NCBI GenBank assembly: GCA_043421945.1
Contig: JBHOGO010000033.1
Location: forward strand, 1-44,191
Reading direction: 5' to 3'
DNA from: Thaumasiovibrio sp043421945
GTDB taxonomy: Bacteria > Pseudomonadota > Gammaproteobacteria > Enterobacterales > Vibrionaceae
Length of the DNA stretch: 44,191 nt
Positions 8,758-17,087 of the stretch are shown piece by piece. Each line of letters opens with the position of its first letter. Position 1 is the stretch's first letter. The position numbers and the translations under genes were made by a program. Below the pieces are notes generated by a model. It was not told where the DNA came from, did not search any database, and saw only the letters and a program-made list of their open reading frames with translations.

Positions 8758-9774
8758 TTAAATTGTCTGTATTTGATATACAACATTGTGGCTGTATGGC
8801 TTATTGGGACCGTAAATACACTCTTTCTTGTTATCCATGTTTACCTGATTTGGATAACATTGTGTTTCTAAGCATAAGCCAGAATGTTTCTTATAAACTT
8901 GTGAGTTTCGACCACGCTCATTATTTAAAAAATTACCGGTATAGAACTGCATACCGACTTGGTCGCTGGAAACGTGGAGTTTTAATCCTGTTGTCTCTTC
9001 ATACACAACAGCATTGGGTTGTAATTCTTTGTCATCAAAACACCAGCAATGATCGAAACCACCAGCCGCTTGTAATTGATCATTATCTTGCATCATCTGC
9101 TCTTTAATCTTCACTGGATTGCGAAGATCAAAGGGGGTATCTGCGACTGACTCTTCAAAAAGCGGGATTGCACAACCATCAACACGCAAATAACGATCAG
9201 AATGAATTTGTACACTGTGACCCAATATGTCTTCACTCTCACTGAGGTTAAAGTAAGTATGCTGGGTCATATTGATTGGTGTTTGGCCATGTGGCATCGC
9301 TTCATAACCGATGCACAGCTCGCTTTGCTCAGTAAGTTGGTAGGTCACGACAAAATCGATAGTATGGGGATAACCGGCTTCACCAGCATTGACTCTGGTC
9401 GTCAGCTTTAATGTCATGTCATCAACACGAGTGACCTCCCAGCGCTTTTGACCAAGATTAGCAGAAGCACCGTGCAAATGATTTGTGCCTTCATTTAGCT
9501 CTAAAGCATGGTCAATATCATCAATTGAAAAATGCCCATTCGCAATACGATTCGCCCAAGGACCAACAATGCATCCAAGATAGCACTGGCCTTCAATATA
9601 CTCAGTGGGTACCTCATAACCTAAAACGATATTTTTCTTTTGGTTGTTTTTATCTTGCACATAAAAATTGACAATCAAACCACCAAGATCAGAAATATCG
9701 ACCTGTGTACCTCGTTGGTTAGTGAGTGAGAATAATTGATACTCCCCCCAACGCCTCACTTTTAAATTTGTCAT
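8758..9774 (-). CDS. galM: Aldose 1-epimerase (mutarotase)
   Basis: 338 residues, typical length. Catalytic residues are in place: His101 in 'NHLHGA', His172 in 'MTQHTYFNLS', and the base Glu303 in 'GLCLETQCYPNQ'; the numbering nearly coincides with H96/H170/E304 of the Lactococcus enzyme. It interconverts alpha and beta anomers of aldoses. First gene of a two-gene operon with the sugar isomerase, to which it would supply the right anomer. The start at 9772-9774 has only a weak ribosome site. Confidence 0.92.
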   Translation of the reverse strand: MTNLKVRRWGEYQLFSLTNQRGTQVDISDLGGLIVNFYVQDKNNQKKNIVLGYEVPTEYIEGQCYLGCIVGPWANRIANGHFSIDDIDHALELNEGTNHLHGASANLGQKRWEVTRVDDMTLKLTTRVNAGEAGYPHTIDFVVTYQLTEQSELCIGYEAMPHGQTPINMTQHTYFNLSESEDILGHSVQIHSDRYLRVDGCAIPLFEESVADTPFDLRNPVKIKEQMMQDNDQLQAAGGFDHCWCFDDKELQPNAVVYEETTGLKLHVSSDQVGMQFYTGNFLNNERGRNSQVYKKHSGLCLETQCYPNQVNMDNKKECIYGPNKPYSHNVVYQIQTI

Positions 9775-10202
9775 AATAGAGTCACTCGATGTATTACCAT
9801 AATTAAATCTTGCGACTTATAGACCTATTTTTCTATTATGTTTTTTTATATTGAATATAGAAAATAAGTTATTGTGAGCTAAACCAAATATCGATAACGC
9901 TATACGAGAGTCAACCTTTAGATAAAGTTCCCCCTTTTCCTGCTGATATAGTAGATACAACACGTACAAAGCGGTGCCTTTAATGATAATGTCTATCATT
10001 AAAGGCAGTAAATAGTCACCTCTTCTAGATTGATGAGAAGAAGTGAATGCTTCGACTCTGCTCAGATGTAGACAGTCGCTTCATTTTATAAAAACATCAA
10101 ATATAACTTATTGAATTTATAGCCTTACTATACTTACTCTATCGATGTACACCGCGGTTGTTTGGCATGAAATGACAAGCCGCAATAGAATCAAGGAAGA
10201 AA
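9775..10202. other. Intergenic region between galM and blc
   Basis: About 430 bases between two divergent genes. It contains the Fur-box-like palindrome described separately and, at 10048-10096, an imperfect stem-loop (AATG-CTT-CGACT pairing with AGTCG-CTT-CATT). TATACT at 10128-10133 is a possible -10 element for blc, without a good -35. A 60-codon open frame on the minus strand (9817-9999) has no family resemblance and is not called. Confidence 0.5.
9976..10006. promoter_or_regulatory. Perfect 13-base palindrome containing a Fur-box-like sequence
   Basis: GCCTTTAATGATA (9976-9988) and its exact complement TATCATTAAAGGC (9994-10006) flank ATGTC. The core at 9982-10000 matches 15 of 17 defined positions of the 19-base Fur consensus AATGANAATNATTNTCATT as I recall it. 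It is 203 bases before blc and about 208 before galM, so its target is unclear. It could also be an operator for another palindrome-binding repressor. Confidence 0.5.
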
Positions 10203-10721
10203 ATGATGAAAAAAGCTTGGCTGGTAATATCACTATTCATATTAAACGGTTGCTTAGGCATGCCTAAAGGGGTCACCCCTATCGACGATTTTGACCTCAA
10301 CCGCTATCTTGGGCAATGGTATGAAATTGCACGTCTCGATCATTCATTTGAACGAGGTCTAGAGCGTGTGACTGCTGAATATCAATTAAAGGATGACGGC
10401 GGTGTGTCTGTACTCAATCGAGGCTATTCCACTGAGGATCAGAAGTGGAAAGAAGCAGAAGGTAAAGCCTATTTTGTCGATTCGCCTTCAAAAGGCTACT
10501 TAAAGGTCTCATTCTTTGGCCCCTTTTATGGCTCTTATATCGTCTTCGAGCTAGAGCAAGGCAACTACGACTATGCCTTCATTTCCGGCCCAAGTAATGA
10601 ATATGCTTGGCTACTATCAAGAACCCCAACAGTAAGCGATGGCGTCATCGAGTTATTCATGAATAGACTCGATGCTTTAGGTTTTGACAAAGAAGAGGTC
10701 ATTCTAGTTAACCACCAGTAA
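10203..10721 (+). CDS. blc: Outer-membrane lipocalin Blc
   Basis: 172 residues. The hydrophobic leader ends in 'LNGC' (Cys16), a slightly unusual lipobox, so the mature protein should be lipid-anchored. 'YLGQWYEIARLDHSFERGLE' is the lipocalin G-x-W signature and matches E. coli Blc nearly word for word, as do 'GKAYF', 'VSFFGPFYG' and 'LLSRTPT'. Blc binds lysophospholipids or fatty acids and is thought to help maintain or repair the envelope. ATG at 10203 has AGGAAG at 10194-10199. It stands alone on the plus strand. Confidence 0.95.
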   Translation: MMKKAWLVISLFILNGCLGMPKGVTPIDDFDLNRYLGQWYEIARLDHSFERGLERVTAEYQLKDDGGVSVLNRGYSTEDQKWKEAEGKAYFVDSPSKGYLKVSFFGPFYGSYIVFELEQGNYDYAFISGPSNEYAWLLSRTPTVSDGVIELFMNRLDALGFDKEEVILVNHQ

Positions 10722-10759
10722 GGGTAGAAAGTCGCGTCTACCCAACGTATTCGCGACTT
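10722..10759 (+). repeat. Two overlapping, mutually exclusive hairpins after blc
   Basis: GGGTAGA (10722-10728) pairs with TCTACCC (10737-10743) around AAGTCGCG; that loop (10729-10736) can instead pair perfectly with CGCGACTT (10752-10759). Both begin directly after the blc stop. There is no T tract, so this is not a standard terminator. Confidence 0.55.
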
Positions 10760-10840
10760 GTTATGGTGATGGCGAGTACCTTACTTAACAAATTTCATAC
10801 AGCAACTATAGCTAAAGATTGGAAAATAAAGATTCCATAA

Positions 10841-11159
10841 CTAGCTTGCCAATTGGGCATTTATCCATAAAGGGCTCTTGCTGCGATAAATACGAATCAA
10901 ACTAAACAAGACTTTAAGCGCCTCTTCGAGCAACATCGCCATCAACACCCAGATAAGACCAAGCCCAAAAAAGTTGAGTGGCGATTAATACAATGGGTAT
11001 CCCTGCCCCCTACACACACCACAAATAAGCGTAATAGTTAGAGCCTTCATACAAAGAAAGAGTAACAAGAGTAGCAATGACAAAGTTAGCCAACATCTCA
11101 ACACTCACTACGATATTTTCTTGTGATGAAGAAGTCAGGATAAAATTAAGCAACCATAT
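10841..11159 (-). pseudogene. Decayed 3' fragment of a membrane transporter, MATE-like
   Basis: Reading the minus strand from 11159 in the frame directly following the ABC ATPase stop gives hydrophobic peptide containing 'SVEMLANFVIATLVTLSLYE' and, after one in-frame TAG (11010-11012), 'GAGIPIVLIATQLF'. A frameshift at the six-A run 10967-10972 (plus strand) then joins 'FGLGLIWVLMAMLLEEALKV', a helix followed by an Arg-rich tail, ending at a stop at 10841-10843. The order of segments resembles the C-terminal end of MATE pumps. The N-terminal portion is missing, so this is probably a relic that the ABC operon end now abuts. The family call is from memory and moderate; the broken coding signal is seen directly. 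Confidence 0.5.
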
Positions 11160-12281
11160 CTAAGCGACGTTTAGCATTTTAGTGTCATCATTCACTCGCA
11201 GAGTATCAAGATCAAACAGGTGAATATGTTCAACAGGGAAACCTAACCACAGCGTATCACCACTCACGTACTGATGCTGACCATCCAGTTTGACACTCAC
11301 AATATCGCCATTTGCTAGTGTTACATAAATGAGCGTTTCGCTGCCCAGCTGCTCATGATATTTCACCGTCGCTGCTAGCGTATTTTCACCCGCCTCTTCC
11401 ATCACATTTAAATGCTCAGGTCGGATACCTAATGTTACGGGGGCCTCTGGCATCAGCGTTTTTGACACAGATGTTTCTTGCAGCTCACCTTTTAATTTAG
11501 CGACTTCTAAATATGCAGGAAACTGCAGCTGTTCAGCCACAGAATGGCAATCAATAAAATTCATTTTTGGCGACCCAATAAATCCTGCCACAAACTGATT
11601 AGCCGGTGTATTGTAAAGTGCTAATGGTGTTCCGACTTGCTCAATGCGACCTTGATTAAGGACAACAATTTTATCCGCTAAGGTCATGGCTTCGGTTTGG
11701 TCATGGGTAACATAAACCATAGTGGCGGCTTGCTCGCGATGAAGTTCTGCCAACTCCATTCGCATATGGACACGCAGCGCCGCATCTAGGTTTGAAAGCG
11801 GCTCATCAAGCAAAAAGACTCTAGGCTCTCTAACCATCGCTCGCCCAATGGCAACACGCTGTCGCTGACCGCCTGAAAGCGCTTTCGGCTTACGTTCCAG
11901 TAACGGTGTTAACTGCAACATCTCAGCCGTATTCTTAATTCGCTCTTCAATCTCTTTTTTATTGAGCCCTTGCACCTGTAAACCAAACGCCATGTTCTCG
12001 AAGACATTCATATGGGGGTAAAGCGCATAAGATTGGAAGACCATACCGATCCCTCGATCTTTCGGTGACCAGTTATTGACGACGTCACCGTCCATCATTA
12101 ACTCGCCCTCAGTAATCGCTTCTAACCCGCATATCATGCGAAGCAGCGTTGACTTACCACAGCCTGATGGCCCCACAAACACAACAAACTCACCGTCCCT
12201 TATCGTCAGGTTAATATTGTTGAGCACTTCGGTCTTACCAAAAGATTTGCAGACATTGTGTAGTGTTAGCTGTGACATCAT
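11160..12281 (-). CDS. Sugar ABC transporter ATP-binding protein, MalK/UgpC/ThuK type
   Basis: 373 residues, the normal length for the CUT1 ATPases. Walker A 'GPSGCGKST', signature 'LSGGQRQRVAIGRAM', Walker B 'VFLLDEPLSNLDA' and the His loop 'VTHDQTEAM' are all intact; the last 130 residues form the regulatory TOBE region. The gene begins immediately after the permease stop (TAAATG), with the ribosome site AAAGGA inside the end of the permease gene; the second ATG, at 12278, is better spaced than the first. It powers the importer formed by the next three genes. Automatic names such as glycerol-3-phosphate UgpC are not specific here. Confidence 0.93.
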   Translation of the reverse strand: MMSQLTLHNVCKSFGKTEVLNNINLTIRDGEFVVFVGPSGCGKSTLLRMICGLEAITEGELMMDGDVVNNWSPKDRGIGMVFQSYALYPHMNVFENMAFGLQVQGLNKKEIEERIKNTAEMLQLTPLLERKPKALSGGQRQRVAIGRAMVREPRVFLLDEPLSNLDAALRVHMRMELAELHREQAATMVYVTHDQTEAMTLADKIVVLNQGRIEQVGTPLALYNTPANQFVAGFIGSPKMNFIDCHSVAEQLQFPAYLEVAKLKGELQETSVSKTLMPEAPVTLGIRPEHLNVMEEAGENTLAATVKYHEQLGSETLIYVTLANGDIVSVKLDGQHQYVSGDTLWLGFPVEHIHLFDLDTLRVNDDTKMLNVA

Positions 12282-13166
12282 TTATCCTTTTACAGCGCCC
12301 ATCGTCAAACCTGAGACGATGCGATTTTGAAATATTAAGACCAATACAATCAGCGGGATCGTAACGATAACAGAGCCCGCATTAATCATTCCCCACGGAA
12401 TCTCGTGTTCACCAGTACCTGACATCATCGCGATCGCCACAGGCACAGTCCGCATGTTGTCGGTGACGGCAAATGTCAACGCAAACAAGAACTCATTCCA
12501 TGCAGTAATGAACGCAAGTAGTCCTGTGGTGACAATCGCGGGAGACATGAGCGGTAAAAAAATGCGCCAAATAATGGTCACAGAGCTTGCCCCATCGACA
12601 ATGGCCGCTTCTTCTAATTCATGCGGGATCTGTCGAATAAAGGTCGTCAATACCCAAACAGTAAACGGCAGCGTGAAGATCATGTACGAGAACACGAGAC
12701 CGGGTAGCGTGTTATACAATCCCATTGAACGGATTAACTCGAATAACCCAGTCAATACCGCGACGGAAGGAAACATAGAAACCGATAAAATGGTGACCAA
12801 TATTAGATTACGACCTTTAAACTTAATCCTGCCCAACGCATAGCTTGCCGTGACACTCAAAAGTAGAGACAACAGCACAACTGATGTCGCCACCAGCAAG
12901 GAATTAAAGATATTTTTCCCGAAGTTTTGCGTGGTAAAGACCCCCACATAGTTACTAAAGTCCAACACTTCAACCCATAGACTAGGATGAAACAGTGCCG
13001 TGCCGCTCTTAAGCGACGAGATCACCGCATAGTAAAACGGAAACACCGAAAAGCTAAAAATACAGATAACTAAGAAGTAGAAAGTGACCGTTTTTACTTT
13101 CGCGAGCCAACATCGCTGCTCTCTTTTTGAAGCCGCTTGCGAAAGTGTAACCGATAATTCGCTCAT
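12282..13166 (-). CDS. Sugar ABC transporter permease, MalG/ThuG type
   Basis: 294 residues, about six transmembrane segments, with the EAA loop 'EEAAIVDGASSVTIIWRIFL' that contacts the ATPase (residues about 190-210). The N-terminus has a cytoplasmic stretch, then a first helix near residue 30. Its start overlaps the stop of the other permease by four bases (13163-13166), so the two are translationally coupled. Inner-membrane half of a CUT1 importer. Confidence 0.92.
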   Translation of the reverse strand: MSELSVTLSQAASKREQRCWLAKVKTVTFYFLVICIFSFSVFPFYYAVISSLKSGTALFHPSLWVEVLDFSNYVGVFTTQNFGKNIFNSLLVATSVVLLSLLLSVTASYALGRIKFKGRNLILVTILSVSMFPSVAVLTGLFELIRSMGLYNTLPGLVFSYMIFTLPFTVWVLTTFIRQIPHELEEAAIVDGASSVTIIWRIFLPLMSPAIVTTGLLAFITAWNEFLFALTFAVTDNMRTVPVAIAMMSGTGEHEIPWGMINAGSVIVTIPLIVLVLIFQNRIVSGLTMGAVKG

Positions 13167-14077
13167 TCTTCGCCCTCCAACTGTGAACGGTTGAAACCTA
13201 AATAAATAACAGTGACGAACGCGACAAAAAAGAACAGCATGGTTGATGCCGCGCTGCCATACCCAGCAGCTTGAAACTCGATCATCTGTTGGCGAGCATA
13301 AGAAGCCATCGACATGGTGTATTCATTATTTGGCGTAAGAACATAAACCAAATCGAACACTCGCATTCCATCGAGAATACGAAATACCACCGCCACGGTA
13401 ATCGCAGGGGTAATAAGTGGAAGCGTCACTTTAAAGAAAACCAGCCAACCAGGGATGCCATCGACTTTGGCGGCTTCATAGCAGTCGCGAGGCACCATTT
13501 GCAAGCCAGCTAAAACAAGCAGTGCCATAAAGGGAGCACTACGCCAAACCTCGATAAAGATAATGGCGTTCATGGCTAGCGTTGCATCTGCTGTCCATGC
13601 TAATGGCCTTTCTAACCATCCCCAGTTAATGAGGACCTCATTTAAAATGCCAAATTGATCGTGCAGTATCCACGCCCACATCTTGGCGGAAATAATGGAA
13701 GGGATAGCCCAAGGGATCAAGACGGCTGCGCGCAGCATGGTTCTACCTTTAAAAGGCGTATCCAGCACCAGCGCGATCACCACACCAAGTACTGCCGTAA
13801 AGAAAACCGAGATAATAGTAAAATAAAACGTATTGGATACCGCGTTCCACCACACAGGATCGGCCAGTAAACCAAACCATTGTCCGCTATAATTCGCGAG
13901 ATAATTTTCAAACCCAATCCATTGAGGAACATGAAAAGCCTCTAGCCTTGCGTCTGTCATTCCTAGCCAGAATGTTCGCATCAATGGCCAACCCGCAACC
14001 ATCACGAGTACCAATAGCATCGGAAAAACAAACAGCCAGGCAGACACAACTCGGCTTTGATTCAGTGTTAATTTCAT
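13163..14077 (-). CDS. Sugar ABC transporter permease, MalF/UgpA/ThuF type
   Basis: 304 residues, about six transmembrane segments. 'YEAAKVDGIPGWLVFFKVTL' (near residue 205) is the EAA loop. The short form without the long periplasmic insert of E. coli MalF is typical of Ugp/Thu systems. It follows the binding-protein gene after 51 bases and overlaps the next permease by four bases. Confidence 0.92.
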   Translation of the reverse strand: MKLTLNQSRVVSAWLFVFPMLLVLVMVAGWPLMRTFWLGMTDARLEAFHVPQWIGFENYLANYSGQWFGLLADPVWWNAVSNTFYFTIISVFFTAVLGVVIALVLDTPFKGRTMLRAAVLIPWAIPSIISAKMWAWILHDQFGILNEVLINWGWLERPLAWTADATLAMNAIIFIEVWRSAPFMALLVLAGLQMVPRDCYEAAKVDGIPGWLVFFKVTLPLITPAITVAVVFRILDGMRVFDLVYVLTPNNEYTMSMASYARQQMIEFQAAGYGSAASTMLFFFVAFVTVIYLGFNRSQLEGEE

Positions 14078-14128
14078 TGTTGTACCTTAAGGTAGCTACC
14101 TTCTAATAAAGGTAGCCTTGAGGGTGCT

Positions 14129-15394
14129 TTACCAACGTCCGCCGCGAGAGATCTGCTGTAGTCGAGCATCAAGATCGTTCAGTGCCTGCTCTTCTGTTTT
14201 CCTACCTGACAGCGCATCGTGTGCAGCGTTATACACATAGCTAGATACCTGATTGTAATAGCTACCCGTAACGGTAGAAGGACGTACCGTTGCGTTAGCG
14301 ACCATCTCTTCCATCATGCCAAACAGTGGGCTCGCTTCATGCAAGTCAGCTTCTTGATAAACAGCAAGACGAGTAGGGCCATAACCTGCCTCAATCGCCC
14401 TGCGTTTTTGCTCTTCATGCGAAGTCAGGAACATCACCAAGTCTGCCGCTTCATCTTTATTATTTGAGTAACGAGATACCGCTAGCTGCCAGCCACCCAG
14501 TGTTGCTGCGTTTACACCATCTTCCGACCCTTTCGGCATTGGCGCTACACCCACTTTGCCTTTAATCACGCTGTCATCTGACTGCGCCAAGTTATACGCG
14601 TATGGCCAGTTGTGCATGAACACCGAGTTGCCCGACTGGAACACACCGCGCGAGTCTTCTACAGCATGATTCAACACACCTTCTGGTGATATCGTCCCAA
14701 TCCATTCGCGCGCCATTTTCAATGCATCACGAGAGACTTGGTTGTTAATAGTGATATCACCATTAGATTCAATGAAGTTACCACCGTTGTGCGCTTGAAC
14801 CCACTCAAGGAAGTTGTAAGTTAACCCTTCGTAAGCACGTCCTTGCCATACGTAGCCCCACATTCTATCGTTGCCTTCTTTGCGCTCTGCATCCATGATG
14901 AATTGCGCGGTCTCTGTCATTTCTGCATAGGTCTGCGGAACCGCTTTGTTGTATTTTTCTAGCAAATCTTGGCGGTAGAAGTTCAAGATGGGGTCAGCAA
15001 ACCAGGGCATCGCTACAAGCTGGTCACGGTAGGTGTTATTTTCAATCAATGATGGAATAAAGTGCTGAGTTTCATCACCTGCATACTCTGCTAGGTCAAT
15101 AAAGTGTGAGCCCAAGATACCTGGCCAAATCACATCAATTTGGTATACATCGACATCTTTCGCTTGCCCAGACAGTAGCTGCTGATACATCGCTAAACGG
15201 TCTGTAGAAGTATTCGGTGTAGAGACGATCTCAACCGTATTACCGGTTAACTCAGCCCACTGGTTAACACCTGCTTGGCAAACTTGCAGCTCTTGCCCTT
15301 GAGAACCACATGCAATGGTGATCGTTTTTGCCATCAATGGCGTTGATATGCCTGCAACTGCAGCAACTAGAGTAGCAACAAGTGTCTTTTTCAT
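14129..15394 (-). CDS. Sugar ABC transporter substrate-binding protein, ThuE-like
   Basis: 421 residues, family 1 binding protein with a signal peptide ending near 'TPLMA' (about residue 22). 'STPNTSTDRLAMYQQLLSG', 'DVYQIDVIWPGILG', 'MWGYVWQGRAYEGLTYNFLE' and 'RPSTVTGSYYNQVS' closely resemble what I recall of ThuE, the trehalose/maltose/sucrose-binding protein of Sinorhizobium. A glucosyl disaccharide or a related glycoside is therefore the likely ligand, but the neighbouring phosphatase and hydrolase genes hint that the ligand carries phosphate. The start ATG shares its first base with the stop codon of the preceding IMPase gene (TAATG), which means tight coupling. Confidence 0.9.
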   Translation of the reverse strand: MKKTLVATLVAAVAGISTPLMAKTITIACGSQGQELQVCQAGVNQWAELTGNTVEIVSTPNTSTDRLAMYQQLLSGQAKDVDVYQIDVIWPGILGSHFIDLAEYAGDETQHFIPSLIENNTYRDQLVAMPWFADPILNFYRQDLLEKYNKAVPQTYAEMTETAQFIMDAERKEGNDRMWGYVWQGRAYEGLTYNFLEWVQAHNGGNFIESNGDITINNQVSRDALKMAREWIGTISPEGVLNHAVEDSRGVFQSGNSVFMHNWPYAYNLAQSDDSVIKGKVGVAPMPKGSEDGVNAATLGGWQLAVSRYSNNKDEAADLVMFLTSHEEQKRRAIEAGYGPTRLAVYQEADLHEASPLFGMMEEMVANATVRPSTVTGSYYNQVSSYVYNAAHDALSGRKTEEQALNDLDARLQQISRGGRW

Positions 15395-16185
15395 TATCCA
15401 TTCTCCGCATCAGCTTCAACGTGAGGAAACACGTCATTAAGGTTCAATTTTTTGTTCAAAGCGTAAACTTCACGCCCTGTGAAGACTTCATTCAAATTGG
15501 CTTCCACGGCCTGTCCACCAGCCTCTACGACTAACAAAGCACCAGCGAGGAAATCCCAACTATTCAAAAAACGTTCGTAGTAGCCATCTATTCGTCCACA
15601 GGCTGTATGTGCCATCGACAACGCCGCAGAGCCAAAGCGACGGTAGTCTGCGTCACCACTGCGCAGCCCTTGTAAAATCACGTCATAACTAAACGCGCTA
15701 TACCACGCATGACCAATACCTAATATGGCTTCTGAAGAGGTCGGTGTATGACTGCAATAAATGCGCTCACCATTTCGCCACGCACCTAAACCTCTTTCTG
15801 CAAAAAATAGTTCATCTCTGACAGGGTCATAAATCACCCCTATTTGTGTGCCCTTCGTATCGACAAAAGCAATGGAGACTGACCAAAAAGGGATACCGCG
15901 TTTAAAATTGGTGGTGCCATCAATAGGATCAATCACCCATACAGGAAAATCTTTATTCTCACTACCAAGCTCTTCTCCGAGAATATTGTCGTCTTTAAAG
16001 TGGCGATTAATATTTTGTCTAATATATTTTTCCACTTCAAAATCAGCTTCAGTTACCCAGTCATGACGTCCTTTCGACTCAATCAATATTGAGTCAATCT
16101 TTAGTTGATAGCTCAGGGCAATCTTGCCGGCATTAACCGCAATATCCTTTGCAATCTTAAGCCGTTCATTATATTCATTCATCAT
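15394..16185 (-). CDS. Inositol-monophosphatase-family sugar phosphatase (IMPase A)
   Basis: 263 residues. The Mg2+ site is complete: Glu71 in 'GEELG', Asp86 and Asp89 in 'DPIDGTTNF', and Asp211 in 'WDFLAGALLVVEAGG'. The family removes phosphate from inositol-1-phosphate, sugar phosphates, or 3'-phosphoadenosine compounds; the substrate cannot be read from these motifs. Second gene of the six-gene operon: it overlaps the MBL hydrolase gene by 11 bases and the binding-protein gene by one, so it is built into the transport operon. A second family member lies upstream at 17088, and the two resemble each other along their length. Confidence 0.9.
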   Translation of the reverse strand: MMNEYNERLKIAKDIAVNAGKIALSYQLKIDSILIESKGRHDWVTEADFEVEKYIRQNINRHFKDDNILGEELGSENKDFPVWVIDPIDGTTNFKRGIPFWSVSIAFVDTKGTQIGVIYDPVRDELFFAERGLGAWRNGERIYCSHTPTSSEAILGIGHAWYSAFSYDVILQGLRSGDADYRRFGSAALSMAHTACGRIDGYYERFLNSWDFLAGALLVVEAGGQAVEANLNEVFTGREVYALNKKLNLNDVFPHVEADAENG

Positions 16186-16888
16186 TCAAAACTATCTTTT
16201 GGTTTGTGTCTAAAATAGAAATATCGGTATATTGAGTTGCCTCTATAAGATCGTTCTTTTTAGTACTATTAAAGTGATATAAGTACATTCGAGTATTAAT
16301 CTGCTTCTCAACCTCCAACAACTCCTTTACTGAGGCGTGGCCAGGGCCCCCATCATCTACGTCGGAACACTCATGCAAAACCACCTTTGCTTTCGACATC
16401 AAAGAGATTGAACTTGCTGAAGGCTTACCATCACCACTGATGAAAAGCAGGTCATTAACCAAAAGTGAGTAATTACTTACTGAGTGTATTGTCTTCGCCG
16501 TTTCAATCTTAATGCCATTAACAACACTGGCAGAGACATCGAACCAGTGAATATCAAATGGAATACTTTCTTCGTACTGAGTGCCGAATTCAATTAATGT
16601 TTTCAGCTGGTTAACATCGGCATCCTGACAGATAAATGTTAGTGGCTTCTTTCTGTCTATTGCACAGAAATAATTAAACAGTATCGATATCCCACTACAA
16701 TGGTCACTGTGGATGTGGGATATATAAATCACATCCACTTCATCAGAATATCCAGAGGACCATAATTGTTGTGGTATGGTCGGGCCACAATCAAATAACC
16801 ATAATTGTTCATTAACTGAAAAAACAAATGAAGAGTTCGGTGATAATGCATCAAAGGCATTCCCCGTTCCCAGTACGTTAATTTGCAT
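16175..16888 (-). CDS. Metallo-beta-lactamase-fold hydrolase, RNase Z/PhnP-like
   Basis: 237 residues from the ATG at 16888, chosen because 'MQINVLGTGNAF' is the usual first strand of this fold; the frame extends further upstream with unconvincing sequence. The metal motif is 'ISHIHSDHCSG' (His58, His60, Asp62, His63); His135, Asp153 and His205 can complete a two-metal site. This arrangement is seen in phosphodiesterases such as RNase Z and the cyclic phosphodiesterase PhnP. Position at the head of an operon with an IMPase-family phosphatase and a sugar importer argues for action on a small phosphodiester rather than RNA. That is inference; lactonase or other hydrolase activity is possible. 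Confidence 0.82.
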   Translation of the reverse strand: MQINVLGTGNAFDALSPNSSFVFSVNEQLWLFDCGPTIPQQLWSSGYSDEVDVIYISHIHSDHCSGISILFNYFCAIDRKKPLTFICQDADVNQLKTLIEFGTQYEESIPFDIHWFDVSASVVNGIKIETAKTIHSVSNYSLLVNDLLFISGDGKPSASSISLMSKAKVVLHECSDVDDGGPGHASVKELLEVEKQINTRMYLYHFNSTKKNDLIEATQYTDISILDTNQKIVLNDE

Positions 16889-16941
16889 AATGATGTCTCT
16901 AAACAATATATTGAAAAGGATAAAGGGTATCCGGATAAGAT

Positions 16942-17000
16942 TGGTTACAGCCTGATGAATAGTAACCATCAATTTCACAGTAACTGTCATATAAGTGACA
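16942..17000 (-). promoter_or_regulatory. Two inverted repeats upstream of the MBL/IMPase/ABC operon
   Basis: TGGTTAC (16942-16948) and GTAACCA (16962-16968) form a perfect 7-base inverted repeat. TGTCA-N6-TGACA at 16985-17000 differs from the CRP core TGTGA-N6-TCACA at one position per half. They lie 54 and 97 bases before the operon's first ATG and are likely regulator sites. Confidence 0.45.
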
Positions 17001-17087
17001 ATTTCCTCCCTCAATGGCATTAGCGGTGATAACAAGTAGAGGTGGCAGGTTGTTAGCGATGAGAAAAACTTGGTGGTAAAGTGAAGA

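Noticed and set aside
9817..9999. A 60-codon open frame on the minus strand between galM and blc.
   Set aside because: Composition follows the AT-rich DNA, there is no ribosome site, and it overlaps the palindrome.
11160..15394. A glycerol-3-phosphate (Ugp) importer, suggested by UgpC/UgpA-type subunits.
   Set aside because: The binding protein resembles ThuE rather than UgpB, and no glycerophosphodiesterase gene (ugpQ) is present.
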